DNA from: Neoarius graeffei
Lineage: Eukaryota; Chordata; Actinopteri; Siluriformes; Ariidae
Direction of reading: 5' to 3'
DNA: 64,000 bases
Assembly: GCF_027579695.1 (NCBI RefSeq)
Contig: NC_083578.1
Location: 4,940,460-5,004,459, forward strand
How positions within the stretch are numbered: the first letter of the stretch is position 1; each line of letters begins with the position of its first letter. The translations under genes and the position numbers were made by a program. Positions 45,749 through 54,902 of this stretch are shown one piece after another. The notes beneath the pieces were generated by a model. It was not told where the DNA came from, did not search any database, and was given only the letters and a program-made list of their open reading frames with translations.

Positions 45749-46310
45749 TGTTAGGACTGGGACTGTTTTGGCCTCTAGAGGCCGCTGTTATGTTTATCTT
45801 GTCATGTTTGTTTTGGCCTCTAGAGGCCGCCACTGTGTTTTGTGTGTGTCTTGATTGCCTGTTTCCTGCCCCGCCCTGTTCCTTAATTAGTTTGTGTATA
45901 AATACCCCTCTGTTTGTTCCCTTGTCATGGAGTCTTTATGCTATGTTGTCTAGTGCTAGTTTCCTCTGTCCCACGGTTCTTGCCTTTGCCCTTGTGTTTT
46001 TGATATTTTTGCTTTCTTTGGACTTTGTACTTTTTGATCTTCTGAGCGTTCAGCATTTTTGCCTTTCCTTTTGTTTTTGGACTTTGCACCTTTGGATATT
46101 TTTATTTTTGTTATCTTCTGAGCTTTTGGATTTTCTTTTTGTTTTTTCCATCGGATTGTAAATATTGTATATAGTGTAAATAAACTGTTTTTTGATACTC
46201 TACTTTCGCCTCATGCCTCTGCACTTGAGTCATCCCCCTGGTGGCCTAGTGGGGGTTTGCTGGATTATCACACCAGCGATCCGGGTTGGAATCCCAGCAA
46301 AACCCTAACA
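45749..46310 (+). repeat. 5' LTR (562 bp)
   Basis: TG..CA ends. TATA box tataaata at 45897-45904. Predicted transcription start about 45927 (atggagtctttatgc). Polyadenylation signal aataaa at 46179-46184. The tctagaggccgc word is repeated near the start (45774 and 45817), and a tRNA-like module ends it (46236-46305). Confidence 0.95.
45897..45904 (+). promoter_or_regulatory. LTR TATA box
   Basis: TATAAATA lies exactly 30 bp upstream of the first base of the 11-nt segment complementary to the primer site, so the transcript should start at or next to that segment. Confidence 0.8.
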
Positions 46311-46311
46311 G

Positions 46312-46322
46312 AAAGACTCCAT
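46312..46322 (+). promoter_or_regulatory. Self-priming primer-binding site
   Basis: AAAGACTCCAT, one base after the LTR, is the exact reverse complement of ATGGAGTCTTT at 45927-45937 in the LTR. No tRNA-type TGG start is present. This is the arrangement described for Tf1 and the vertebrate Tf1/sushi group, where the 5' end of the RNA folds back to prime reverse transcription. Confidence 0.85.
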
Positions 46323-46323
46323 C

Positions 46324-47270
46324 ATGACTGACTCAGCAGAGGCTTCTTCAACTGTCTACCCGGCTAACTTTCAGGGAATTATGGCTGCTTTAACACGCTT
46401 CGGAGCTACCATGGATGAACTCTTGCAAGCCAACGTGAGACCCTTACTTGCCACGAGGTACTGCTTCAGCAGATTGGGAAAACCCTGGCACAGCTGACTT
46501 CTCTACCCCCATCTCCGCTGCCTCCTTCACCTCGTGAACCCAGCCTTCCTGCACCACAGAGGTATGACGGCAAGCACAGTGAGTGCCGGGAGTTCCTTAC
46601 CCAGTGCCAACTTACCTTTGAGCTCCAGCCTACCACCTACACTACAGATCGCCGCAAGATTGCCTTTGTGATAACCTTGTTAGCTGGTAAGGTGTGAGCC
46701 TGGGCCATAGCTATCTGGCAGAGACAGGGACCCGAGTGCTCTGATTTCCAGCTGTTTACGGAGGAGATGCTTCATGTCTTTGATCAAGCTGACATCAGTA
46801 AAGACGCAGCCAGAAAGCTCATGTCCATCCGGCAAGAAGGAAGCGTCGTGGACTACACCATCGCGTTCCGGACGCTCGCAGCAGTCAGCGGATGGAACGA
46901 AACAGCCCTGGTTTCAGCCTTTCACCATGGTTTGTCTGACCCCATCAAAGATGGCCTGGCCTCTATCGGATGCCCAAGTGACCTCGAAACTCTGATCTCA
47001 CATTCTACTCATCTTGACAACAGGATTAGAGAGCGCTGCCGAGTCCTGAGCTTCCCCGGCCTCACTGCCTCGACCTGGAGCCCGTCTACCTCCTCCAGTG
47101 ACTGTCCAGAGCCCATGCAAGTTGGCTGTACTCGTCTCTCCGCAGCTGAGAGGGAGTGCAGAAGGAGGGACAAGTGCTGCATCTACTGTGGCAAGCCTGG
47201 CCATTTCCGAGCATCATGTCCCGAGCTCTCGGGAAAAGGACCGCCCTGTCCAGCCGAGGGAGGGTTGTGA
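46324..47270 (+). pseudogene. gag (matrix/capsid-like plus zinc knuckle), broken
   Basis: The ATG at 46324 opens MTDSAEASSTVYPANFQGIM. A frameshift near 46435-46450 moves the reading to the frame that continues to 47270. A TGA lies at 46695-46697. The capsid region has FHHGLSDPIKDGLA and SIRQEGSVVDYTIAFRTLA, the retrotransposon gag pattern. The nucleocapsid zinc knuckle [15 protein letters not shown] is at about 47176-47220. Gag forms the particle and binds RNA. The downstream frame stop is at 47268-47270, past the slip site. Confidence 0.88.
47231..47237 (+). promoter_or_regulatory. Candidate -1 ribosomal frameshift site
   Basis: G_GGA_AAA sits in register with the gag frame just after the zinc knuckle. 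Slipping back one base there enters the pol frame directly before the protease region. The relation of frames (pol is -1 to gag) matches that known for sushi-type elements and PEG10, whose site is GGGAAAC. Confidence 0.65.
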
Positions 47271-50200
47271 CGGGGCCTACCCTCTCTCCTGAACTCCCTG
47301 GCCAAGGAGTCTACATCCCGGTCTCCATCTCCTGGGGTGAGTCTGTCCACTCTTGTCAGGCCTTGTTAGACTCCGGGGCGGCTGGAAACTTTATGGATGT
47401 CAACTTCGCCCAAAGTATCAATGTCCCGACTGCACCTCTTGAAGTCCCACTGTCCGTGTCTGCCCTGGATGGCCAAGCCTTAGGTGACGGAAGAGTCACC
47501 CAAGTAACTTCTCCAGTCTTCCTCCAGTTTCAAGGTCACAAGGAAGAAATATCCCTGCACCTTATTCCTTCACCAGAGTTCCCAGTTATTCTAGGTCTTC
47601 CCTGGCTTACCCGCCACAACCCTCGTATAGACTGGGTCACTAGCCAGGTTGTGGAGTGGGGTCCTGCTTGCTATGCCTCTTGTCTGCTCTCTAGCTCTCC
47701 TGTGTCTCCTGCCGAGCCTCCTGATCTCACCGAATTATCTCAAGTTCCCACAGAGTACTGGGATCTCAAGGAAGTTTTCAGCAAGAGCAGGGCCACCGTT
47801 CTTCCTCCGCACCGTGCCTACGACTGTGCCATCGACTTGCTCCCTGGGACTACCCCTCCTCGTGGCAGACTGTTTTCCCTCTCTCAGCCAGAACGCAAGG
47901 CCATGGAGGAGTACATCAAGGATGCCTTGGCCTCTGGGATCATTCGACCCTCCACCTCACCTGCTGGTGCCGGCTTCTTCTTTGTCGGCAAGAAAGATGG
48001 GGGGCTCTGGCCATGTATTGATTACAGGGGTCTGAACAAGATCACTGTACGCAACCGCTATCCCCTTCCGCTGATGTCCACAGCGTTCGATCTGCTCCAA
48101 GGCGCCAGTGTCTTCACCAAATTGGACTTACGGAACGCATACCACCTCATCCGTATCCGACAGGGAGATGAGTGGAAGACTGCCTTTAACACCCCGTCTG
48201 GGCATTACAAGTACCAGGTGATGCCCTTCGGACTCACCAACGCACCAGCTGTTTTTCAGGCCCTAATCAACGACGTCTTGAGGGACATGATTAACCAGTA
48301 CATTTTTGTCTTCCTCGACGACATCCTAATCTTCTCCAAGACCGTGCAGGAGCACCGCCACCATGTCCGCCAGGTTCTCCAGAGGCTGCTACAGAACAAT
48401 CTGTTCGCTAAGGCCCAGAAATGCGAATTTCATGTTCCCGAGGTCTCCTTTCTGGGTTTTATTGTACGGATGGGCCAACTCCAGATGGATCCAGCCAAGA
48501 CCCTGGCCGTCCAGGACTGGCCCACCCCCAAGTCCGTCAAAGAGGTTCAGCGGTTCTTAGGATTTGCTAACTTCGACCGCAAGTTTATCAGGAACTTCAG
48601 TTCCGTAGCAGCGCCCATATCGGACCTCACCAAAGGGACAGGTGGATCGTATGTCTGGTCTCCTCAGGCGGAAAAGGCGTTCAAAGACCTCAAGCACCGC
48701 TTCTGCACGGCACCCATTCTGGTCCTCCCGGACCCTTCGCAACCCTTCATCGTCGAGGTGGATGCCTCGGACAGCGGTGTCGGCGCGGTCCTCTCTCAAC
48801 GCTCGTAAGGAAGGTTGCACCCCTGCGCATACTTCTCCCACCGCCTGAGTTCTGCAGAGTGCCGGTATGACATGGGGGATCGAGAACTGCTAGCAGTTAA
48901 ACTGGCCCTTGAGGAGTGGAGGCACTGGCTGGAGGGAGCGCAACATCCATTTTTGTTCTGGACAGACCACAAGAACCTGGAGTACCTCCAGCAAGCAAAG
49001 AGACTCAATCCATGACAGGCTAGGTGGGCCTTGTTTTTCAGTCGGTTTGACTTTACCCTATCATACCGCCCTGGCTCCAAAAACACCAAACCTGATGCGC
49101 TTTCCAGGCTGTTCGCTCCCACCAACAGGGAGAGCGAAGTTGGGCCTATTATCCCTGTGTCCCGGATTGTCGCCCCTGTCCACTGGGGTATTGAGGAGGC
49201 CGTCCGACGAGCCCAACGCCAGGACCCCGGTCCTGGGACGGGGCCACCGGGCCTCTTGTATGTCCCACATCAAGCCCGGGCCAAGGTTCTCCAGTGGGGT
49301 CACTCGTCCCCTCTCACCGGCCACCCGGGAGCTCGAAGGACCCTGGACTTCCTGAGAAGACGCTTCTGGTGTCCAAGCATGGAGAAGGAAGTGAGGTCAT
49401 TCGTCCTTTCCTGCGAGGTGTGCACCAGAAGCAAGAACCCACGACAGCATCCCCAGGGCCTCCTGCATCCTCTGCCCATTCCCCGGCATCCCTGGTCTCA
49501 CGTGGCAGTCGACTTCATCACGGGTCTCCCTGAGTCTCAAGGTAACACTGTCATTTTGGTCATAGTGGACAGATTCTCCAAGGCCTGCCACTTTATACCA
49601 CTGTGCAAGCTCCCTTCTGCCCTTGAAACTGCTAAACTTATGTTCAATCACGTCTTCCGCGTCTTTGGTCTCCCACAGGATATCGTCTCTGACCGGGGGC
49701 CCCAGTTCTCCTCCCGAGTGTGGCACGGGTTTTGCAAGCTCATCGGAGCCACTGCCAGCCTCTCCTCTGGGTTCCACCCACAGTCCAATGGCCAGACGGA
49801 GAGCCTCAACCAGGACCAGGAAACCACCCTGCGAGGCCTGGCTATGGATAACCCGACTTCGTGGAGCACCTGGCTGCCATGGGCAGAGTACGCCCACAAC
49901 ACCCTGCAGTCATCGGCTACCAAGCTGTCGCCGTTCCAGTGCCAATTCGGGTTCCAGCCACCTCTCTTCCCGGACCAGGAGGAGGACGCGGGGGTGCCCT
50001 CGGTCAACCAATATGTGAGACGGTGTCGCAAGACCTGGAGCAAGGTCAGGAGGACCCTCATCCAGACCTCCAGAACCAACCAGACTCAGGCCAACCGCCA
50101 TAGAAGACCTGCCCACGCTTTCCGCCCTGGGCAGCGGGTTTGGCTGTCCACCAAGGACCTTCCACTGTGGGTGGAGAACCGCAAGCTTGCTCCTCACTAC

Positions 50201-50553
50201 ATTGGCCCCTTCAAGGTGGTGCGCAGGGTGAACCCTGTCGCTTACCGGCTCCAGTTGCCCCGGACTCTGAGGATCAACCCCACATTCCATGTTTCCCTGT
50301 TGCGACCCGTACTGACGTCCACGTATGCCCCTGCCCCTAGAAACCCCCCCGCATCTTCCAGGGTCAGACTGTGTTCACTGTGCATCACCTGCTTGACTCC
50401 CGCCGGGTCCCCGGCGGGCTTCAATATCTGGTAGACTGGGAGGGCTATGGCCCTGAGGAACGCTGTTGGGTCCCTGCCCGGGATATTTTAGATAAAGGAC
50501 TTTGTCGGGACTTCCATTCAGCCCACCCTGGGAAGGTCAGGAGACGCTCCTAG
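47240..50553 (+). pseudogene. pol: protease, RT, RNase H, integrase, chromodomain, broken
   Basis: Aspartic protease [13 protein letters not shown] near 47370. RT with [38 protein letters not shown] and the catalytic FLDDILIFS near 48320. RNase H with [16 protein letters not shown] near 48755 and [10 protein letters not shown]. Integrase HHCC from GHPGARRTLDFL to CEVCTRSK, then D (VAVDFITGL), D (VSDRGPQF) and E (NGQTESLNQ). The chromodomain [17 protein letters not shown] is near 50430. Breaks: TAA 48806-48808, TGA 49013-49015, and a frameshift at the C7 run 50344-50350 that separates the chromodomain. All else stays in one frame, so the copy was lost to a handful of mutations. Confidence 0.95.
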
Positions 50554-50562
50554 AGGGGGGGA
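50552..50562 (+). promoter_or_regulatory. Polypurine tract
   Basis: agaggggggga lies a few bases upstream of the 3' LTR start at 50566; it primes plus-strand DNA in LTR elements. Confidence 0.8.
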
Positions 50563-50811
50563 TCCTGTTAGGACTGGGACTGTTTTGGCCTCTAGAGGCC
50601 GCTGTTATGTTTATCTTGTCATGTTTGTTTTGGCCTCTAGAGGCCGCCACTGTGTTTTGTGTGTGTCTTGATTGCCTGTTTCCTGCCCCGCCCTGTTCCT
50701 TAATTAGTTTGTGTATAAATACCCCTCTGTTTGTTCCCTTGTCACGGAGTCTTTATGCTATGTTGTCTAGTGCTAGTTTCCTCTGTCCCACGTTTCTTGC
50801 CTTAGCCTTTG

Positions 50812-51176
50812 TCTCATCTCATCTCATTATCTGTAGCTGCTTTATCCTGTTCTACAGGGTCGCAGGCAAGCTGGACTACGGGCGAAAGGCGGGGTACACC
50901 CTGGACAAGTCGCCAGGTCATCACAGGGCTGACACATAGACACAGACAACCATTCACACTCACGTTCACACCTACGGTCAATTTAGAGTCACCAGTTAAC
51001 CTAGCCTGCATGTCTTTGGACTGTGGGGGAAACCGGAGCACCCGGAGGAAACCCACGCAGACATGGGGAGAACATGCAAACTCCGCACAGAAAGGCCCTC
51101 GCCGGCCACAGGGCTCGAACCCGGACCTTCTTGCTGTGAGGTGACAGCGCTAACCACTACACCACCGTGCCGCCCC
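50812..51176 (-). mobile_element. tRNA-derived SINE, copy 6
   Basis: It is inserted in the 3' LTR; gcctttg is repeated at 50805-50811 and 51177-51183. It lacks a ~20-bp piece (gagcctatcccagctga) present in other copies. Confidence 0.93.
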
Positions 51177-51377
51177 GCCTTTGCCTTTGTGTTTTTGATA
51201 TTTTTGCTTTCTTTGGACTTTGTACTTTTTGATCTTCTGAGCGTTCAGCATTTTTGCCTTTCCTTTTGTTTTTGGACTTTGCACCTTTTGGATATTTTTA
51301 TTTTTGTTATCTTCTGAGCTTTTGGATTTTCTTTTTGCTTTTTCCATCGGATTGTAAATATTGTATATAGTGTAAAT

Positions 51378-51634
51378 CAGGGGTGCCCAAATTGATCCAT
51401 AAAGGGCCATGTGGCTGCAGGTTTTCATTCCAGCCATGCAGCAGCACACCTGATTTGGCTCATTCAATCAACTGAACTGTCTTCACACAGTCAAATACTT
51501 GCAGCCACACCCACCCTTGATTAAAGGGTGGGTGTGTCAGTTGATTGAATAAGCCAAATCAGGTGTGCTGCTGCATGGCTGGAATGAAAACCTGCAGCCA
51601 CATGGCCCTTTATGGATCAATTTGGGCACCCCTG
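51378..51634. mobile_element. hAT MITE (257 bp)
   Basis: The 8-bp duplication gtgtaaat is at 51370-51377 and 51635-51642. Long inverted ends are caggggtgcccaaattgatc / gatcaatttgggcacccctg, extending ~85 bp each. It is inserted at the LTR's polyadenylation signal; the duplication restores aataaa on its right. Confidence 0.96.
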
Positions 51635-51696
51635 GTGTAAATAAACTGTTTTTGATACTCTACTTTCGCCTCACGCCTCTGTACTTCAGTCATCCA

Positions 51697-51766
51697 GCTA
51701 GTGGCCTAGTGGGGGTTTGCTGGATTATCACACCAGCGATCTGGGTTTGAATCCCAGCAAAACCCT
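51697..51766 (+). other. tRNA-like module at the LTR end
   Basis: An A-box-like TGGCCTAGTGG (51702-51712) and a B-box-like GGTTTGAATCC (51744-51754) lie at tRNA spacing. ctggg-tttgaat-cccag forms a perfect T-arm, and gctgg..ccagc an anticodon-arm-like hairpin with a 9-nt loop. The 5' LTR has the same module with a changed T-loop (46242-46294). Confidence 0.6.
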
Positions 51767-51968
51767 AACAATTTCTCTCTCAGATTATGCTAAAGTACTT
51801 TGGATATGTTCATAACATTTTGGATCAATCTCAGAATATATAATCCTTTGAAGCTATAAGATATGTAAAAGAAAATATTTGACACATTCCTGACTTGATC
51901 AGTGTATGAGGATACTTTGTATACAACCATATATTATAATAAATATTTATGTTTATTTATTTATGGAT

Positions 51969-52326
51969 GGGCAGCACAGTGGTGTAGTGGTTAGCACTGT
52001 CACCTCACAGCAAGAAGGTCTTGGGTTTGAGTCCAGTGGCTGATGAGGGCCTTTCTGTGTGGAGTTTGCATGCTGTCTGCGTGGGTTTCCTCCGGGTGCT
52101 CCAATTTCCCCCACAGTCCAAAGACATGCAGGTTAGGATAATTGGTGGCTCTAAATTGACTATAGGTGTGAGTGTGAATGGTTGTGTGTCTATGTGTCAG
52201 CCCTGTGATGACCAGGCGACTTGTCCAGGGTGTACCCTGCCTCTCGCCCATAGTCAGCTGGGATAGGCTCCAGCTTGCCTGTGACCCTGTAGAACAGGAT
52301 AAGCGGCTACAGATAATGGATGGATG
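51969..52326 (+). mobile_element. tRNA-derived SINE, copy 7 (older)
   Basis: The same family with more changes (gcagcacagtggtgtagtgg head, gtttgagtcc B box, ggatggatgg tail). It is inserted just upstream of a DUF4806 exon acceptor. Confidence 0.9.
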
Positions 52327-53689
52327 GAGTTATTTATGGTATTCTTTATATTTCTTTCAGCATTGGGAAGGACACTTGTTGGACAAATGTCAGAGATCAA
52401 AGATATGTTACGGTCACTATCAACGCACTTGTCCAATTTGGAGAAGAAAGGGAAGGGTACTAGCATATCTGATGCTTTGAGAATTCTGCCGCAACCACTG
52501 GAAACAAAGGAGGAGATTGACGCATTGGAAGAGATTGTCTCCAACAGCAAGGCAAGCCGGAGTGCAGTGGTGTGTAATTTCTATTTTTATTATTCAGGAA
52601 AGAGGCATGTGAAATCTCATGAGAATATGAATTTAATGGACACTTTAAACACATTGGAAGAGACAGAAACATGCCACTGTCCTGTGGTTTGTAATTATAT
52701 CACTATTCAGGGAAGGGTCATCACATATTGCACTCATAATGTAGCATTTAGAGTAAGAGTAAATAAAAGAACATGACAACCATACATAAAAGAATTATAG
52801 TGGGGTGGATATTATGTTTCAGGTTGATATGCTGTCCCAGGTTGGCGGACCAACTCCTGCCCACCTGGCTGTCAACATCATGAACTGAATAATGAAATGT
52901 ATAGCACAACTGCATTTCAACATTAGAGGGACAGGCCAGAAGGTGACATTTAAGAGTTACCGGCTCTACACAATGATCTTTGATGAGTTGGCGCTAAACC
53001 CTTATTCAAATATTTTATCATATAATATCTCATCTCATATAATATATTACATTTATTTCTGTTTTAGCACACACTGCAATAATATAGTATCATAATATAT
53101 ATTATAATGGGTGTAAGGCATTTACATGAGTTCACACAAGAAGAACAGGTTGATCTATTCAGACTACAATGAAGAATATGATTTGATGACTTTTTATATA
53201 AGTGTTAAAGATTTATAAGATGGCAATATTAATCATGGGCATTACTTTTCAGAAGCAGTCAAATTGGCCTTCTCAACGGAGAGGGCCAATTTAGATGAAG
53301 TTGTCCACATGGCCATCGTGGACACATTACATTCAGCTGGAGCAAAAGTGAAGAGGCTCAAGACGGTGGTTCCTCAGAATGCAACTGCAAAGGCTGATGG
53401 CCACATAGAGACAATAAATGATGATGATGATGGTAATGATGATCAGTGACACTGAAGTTTCCTTTTCAGCCATACTGCTCAGCCTTTGGAGGATATCTGC
53501 ATACTTGATATTTATTTTGGAAATTGATGTGTTTATCCCAAGATATTCAGTATAAACCCCAAAAATTGACGATGCTGTTTTATGAATGGAATGAAAGTTT
53601 GGTATGTTTTCCTTTATGTTGTTAAGAAATAAAATATTTATAAATTTATTCCATGCCTTTGAGTTCTATTTCATTAAAAGCAGATGCAA

Positions 53690-53960
53690 TGAAGGATGTA
53701 TAAATGCCATATATAATAGTATATAAGCACTACATAAGTGAGATATAAGAGCTATATAAGTGCTATAAAATAGCTACATAAGTGCAATAGAAATGCTATA
53801 GAAGTGCTACAGAAGTGCTATATTTACTGTGATGAAAGCGCTATATCTGACTGCTACAAAAGCGCTACAGAAGTGCAACGTTTGAGCGCTGACAGTGGTT
53901 ACACCTATTCTATAGCGCTATAAAAGCACTCATGAAAAGCGCTTTTATCTTGAGTTGTAA
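53690..53960 (-). repeat. Subterminal repeat array of the 17.5 kb element
   Basis: More than ten variants of agtgctata / aagcgctata / gtgctacaga occupy ~270 bp next to the right TIR. Such arrays are typical transposase-binding regions. Confidence 0.8.
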
Positions 53961-53982
53961 GTGCTGTTGTGTACATAGGGTA

Positions 53983-54068
53983 GAGATGGTTTTGTAACCT
54001 TTTCCAGTCTGATGAGCATCAACAATGCTTTTTCTGAGGTCCTCAGAAATCTCCTTTGTTCGTGCCAT
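53983..54068 (-). pseudogene. Tc1 transposase, family E, N-terminal codons
   Basis: From the ATG at 54068 on the minus strand the frame reads MARTKEISEDLRKSIVDAHQ and on to ..GYKTIS, meeting the 17.5 kb insertion. The protein resumes at 36430 with KEFGLHQ. Confidence 0.9.
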
Positions 54069-54435
54069 GATACACTTCCACAAACGTGTTGTGAAGATCA
54101 GACTTTGATAGATTCCTGTTCTTTAAATAAAACAGGGTGCCCACTCACACCTGATTGTCATCCCATTGATTGAAAACACCTGACTCTAATTTCACCTTCA
54201 AATTAACTGCTAATGCTAGAGGTTCACATACTTTTGCCACTCACAGATATGTAATACTGGATCATTTTCCTCAATAAATAAATGACCAAGTATAATATTT
54301 TTGTCTCATTTGTTTAACTGGGTTCTCTTTATCTAATTTTAGGACTTGTGTGAAAATCTGATGACGTTTTAGGTCATATTTATGCAGAAATATAGAAAAT
54401 TCTAAAGGGTTCACAAACTTTCAAGCACCACTGTA

Positions 54436-54902
54436 AATACTGAACACTTTAGATACTGAACCTGCTTGGTCACTTGTATACTGCTCTTTATCATGTCTTT
54501 TTGCACTAGATGCACATGTGGACACTGTAAACGCCTGAACCTGTTTTGCTCATTTGTTTATTGCTCACTGTCTTATCTTTTCCACGACGTTTTTGATGGC
54601 AGTCCCAGAAAGCCACCGCCAAAGCTGCAAACTGCTCCTCACACAACTGCTCCCATAGTGCTGAAGGAACAATGCCGATTGGTTTTGGACAGCCAAAAGC
54701 AGCATGGCCACGGGGTAATGCCCACTGATCACACTCACTGGAATGGCATAATTGGCGCCTTAATTCACCCTCCTCAAGCAGCCAGGGGAGTATTTTTATA
54801 CTCCCCTGGCTGCTTGAGGAGGGTGAATTAAGCTGCACTCTCCCTACACTCGCTCTTTCCTTATTTTTCATTAAACCACGCCATTTTTTTTGCACTGACT
54901 AT
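54436..54902 (+). repeat. LINE-like 3' tail, left half
   Basis: Wording such as tgcactagatgcacatgtgg and tttattgctcactgtct resembles fish LINE 3' UTRs. It appears to continue after the transposon at 59777-60010 (..ggagatcaataaagtgttatc). It contains the palindrome at 54759-54832. Confidence 0.45.
54759..54832. repeat. Perfect 35-bp inverted repeat, 4-nt loop
   Basis: Left arm 54759-54793 (cttaattcaccctcctcaag..) and right arm 54798-54832 are exact reverse complements separated by tttt. Confidence 0.98.

Larger units (their letters stand above)
45749..51770 (+). mobile_element. Ty3/Gypsy chromovirus-type LTR retrotransposon (Tf1/sushi group)
   Basis: The LTRs at 45749-46310 and 50566-51770 begin tgttaggact and end aaccctaaca. 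A 5-bp target duplication atttc is at 45744-45748 and 51771-51775. It has gag with one zinc knuckle, pol in the order protease-RT-RNase H-integrase, and a C-terminal chromodomain, all marks of chromoviruses. The primer site is of the self-priming type. It is inserted in an intron of the unit 2 DUF4806 gene, in the same orientation. Coding regions carry a few stops and frameshifts; LTRs differ by several substitutions, so it is moderately old. Confidence 0.97.
50566..51770 (+). repeat. 3' LTR, enlarged by two insertions
   Basis: It matches the 5' LTR except for a SINE (50812-51176) and a hAT MITE (51378-51634). Point differences include cacggagtc for catggagtc in the self-priming segment. Confidence 0.95.
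44402..53449 (+). pseudogene. DUF4806-domain gene with a transposon-type N-terminal frame (unit 2)
   Basis: 5' frame 44402-45004: basic KRKGAASMREYRKRRAESLR, acidic middle, then DDLSQWSIDEKILTCSLSGL. This resembles the 'L..W......L..LL..L' block that starts some fish transposase-like proteins. Exon 45131-45622 is acidic then basic (SSSDSETDQPTKRRK), ending in gtaagt. An intron holds the LTR element and a SINE. Exon 52361-52569 has GQMSEIKDMLRSLSTHLSNLE (coiled coil) and LPLET-like helices to SKASRSAV. Exon 52823-~52980 has VDMLSQVGGPTPAHLAVNIMN, then an in-frame TGA at 52886-52888, followed by still-open QLHFNIRGTGQKVTF. The last exon, 53253-53449, ends at a stop, with aataaa at ~53628. Splice sites are intact and only one nonsense codon is seen, so inactivation is recent. 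Function is unknown; the 44402 frame may be a separate gene. Confidence 0.6.
36433..53980 (+). mobile_element. 17.5 kb TIR element with a DUF4806 gene (unit 2), inserted in Tc1 family E
   Basis: The ends are inverted: ccccatgtgcaca (36433) and tgtacataggg (53980), i.e. CCC[C/T]ATGT[G/A]CACA. TA lies on both sides (36431-36432, 53981-53982); without the insert the Tc1 codons join in frame. The right 280 bp is an array of agtgctata/aagcgctata words, and similar words occur in the left 130 bp (gagtgctata, gagcgcttct, aaagtgcg). Stripping younger insertions (hAT 36556-42869 with its L2 and SINE; LTR element 45749-51770; SINE 51969-52326) leaves about 4.8 kb of own sequence. That holds a ~200-codon 5' frame and a DUF4806 gene. 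No catalytic domain is seen, so it may be non-autonomous. The superfamily is unknown to me. Confidence 0.7.
32291..54433 (-). mobile_element. Tc1-like transposon, family E, expanded to 22 kb by insertions
   Basis: The left end ..cggtgcttgaaagtttgtga (32294) and right end ..tcacaaactttcaagcaccactg (54433) are inverted copies, flanked by TA (32289-32290, 54434-54435). The arms extend ~200 bp (agtggcaaaagtatgtgaac on both sides). The original ~1.6 kb element was split twice. A Tc1 copy B lies in the left arm (32433-35415). A 17.5 kb element (36433-53980) lies within the transposase codons between '..KTIS' and 'KEFGLHQ..'; removing it and one TA rejoins the reading frame exactly. Confidence 0.9.

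Noticed and set aside
46311..46330. tRNA-primed primer site after the 5' LTR
   Set aside because: No TGG start or tRNA 3' end complement is seen; the self-complementary 11-mer explains the site better.
48557..50424. Several minus-strand frames of 60-166 codons opposite pol
   Set aside because: GC-rich shadows of the pol reading frame, without domains.
49031..50434. Domesticated integrase gene
   Set aside because: The frame is long, but it is flanked by two LTRs with a matching 5-bp duplication and directly continues the RT/RNase H frame after a stop, so it is ordinary retrotransposon pol.
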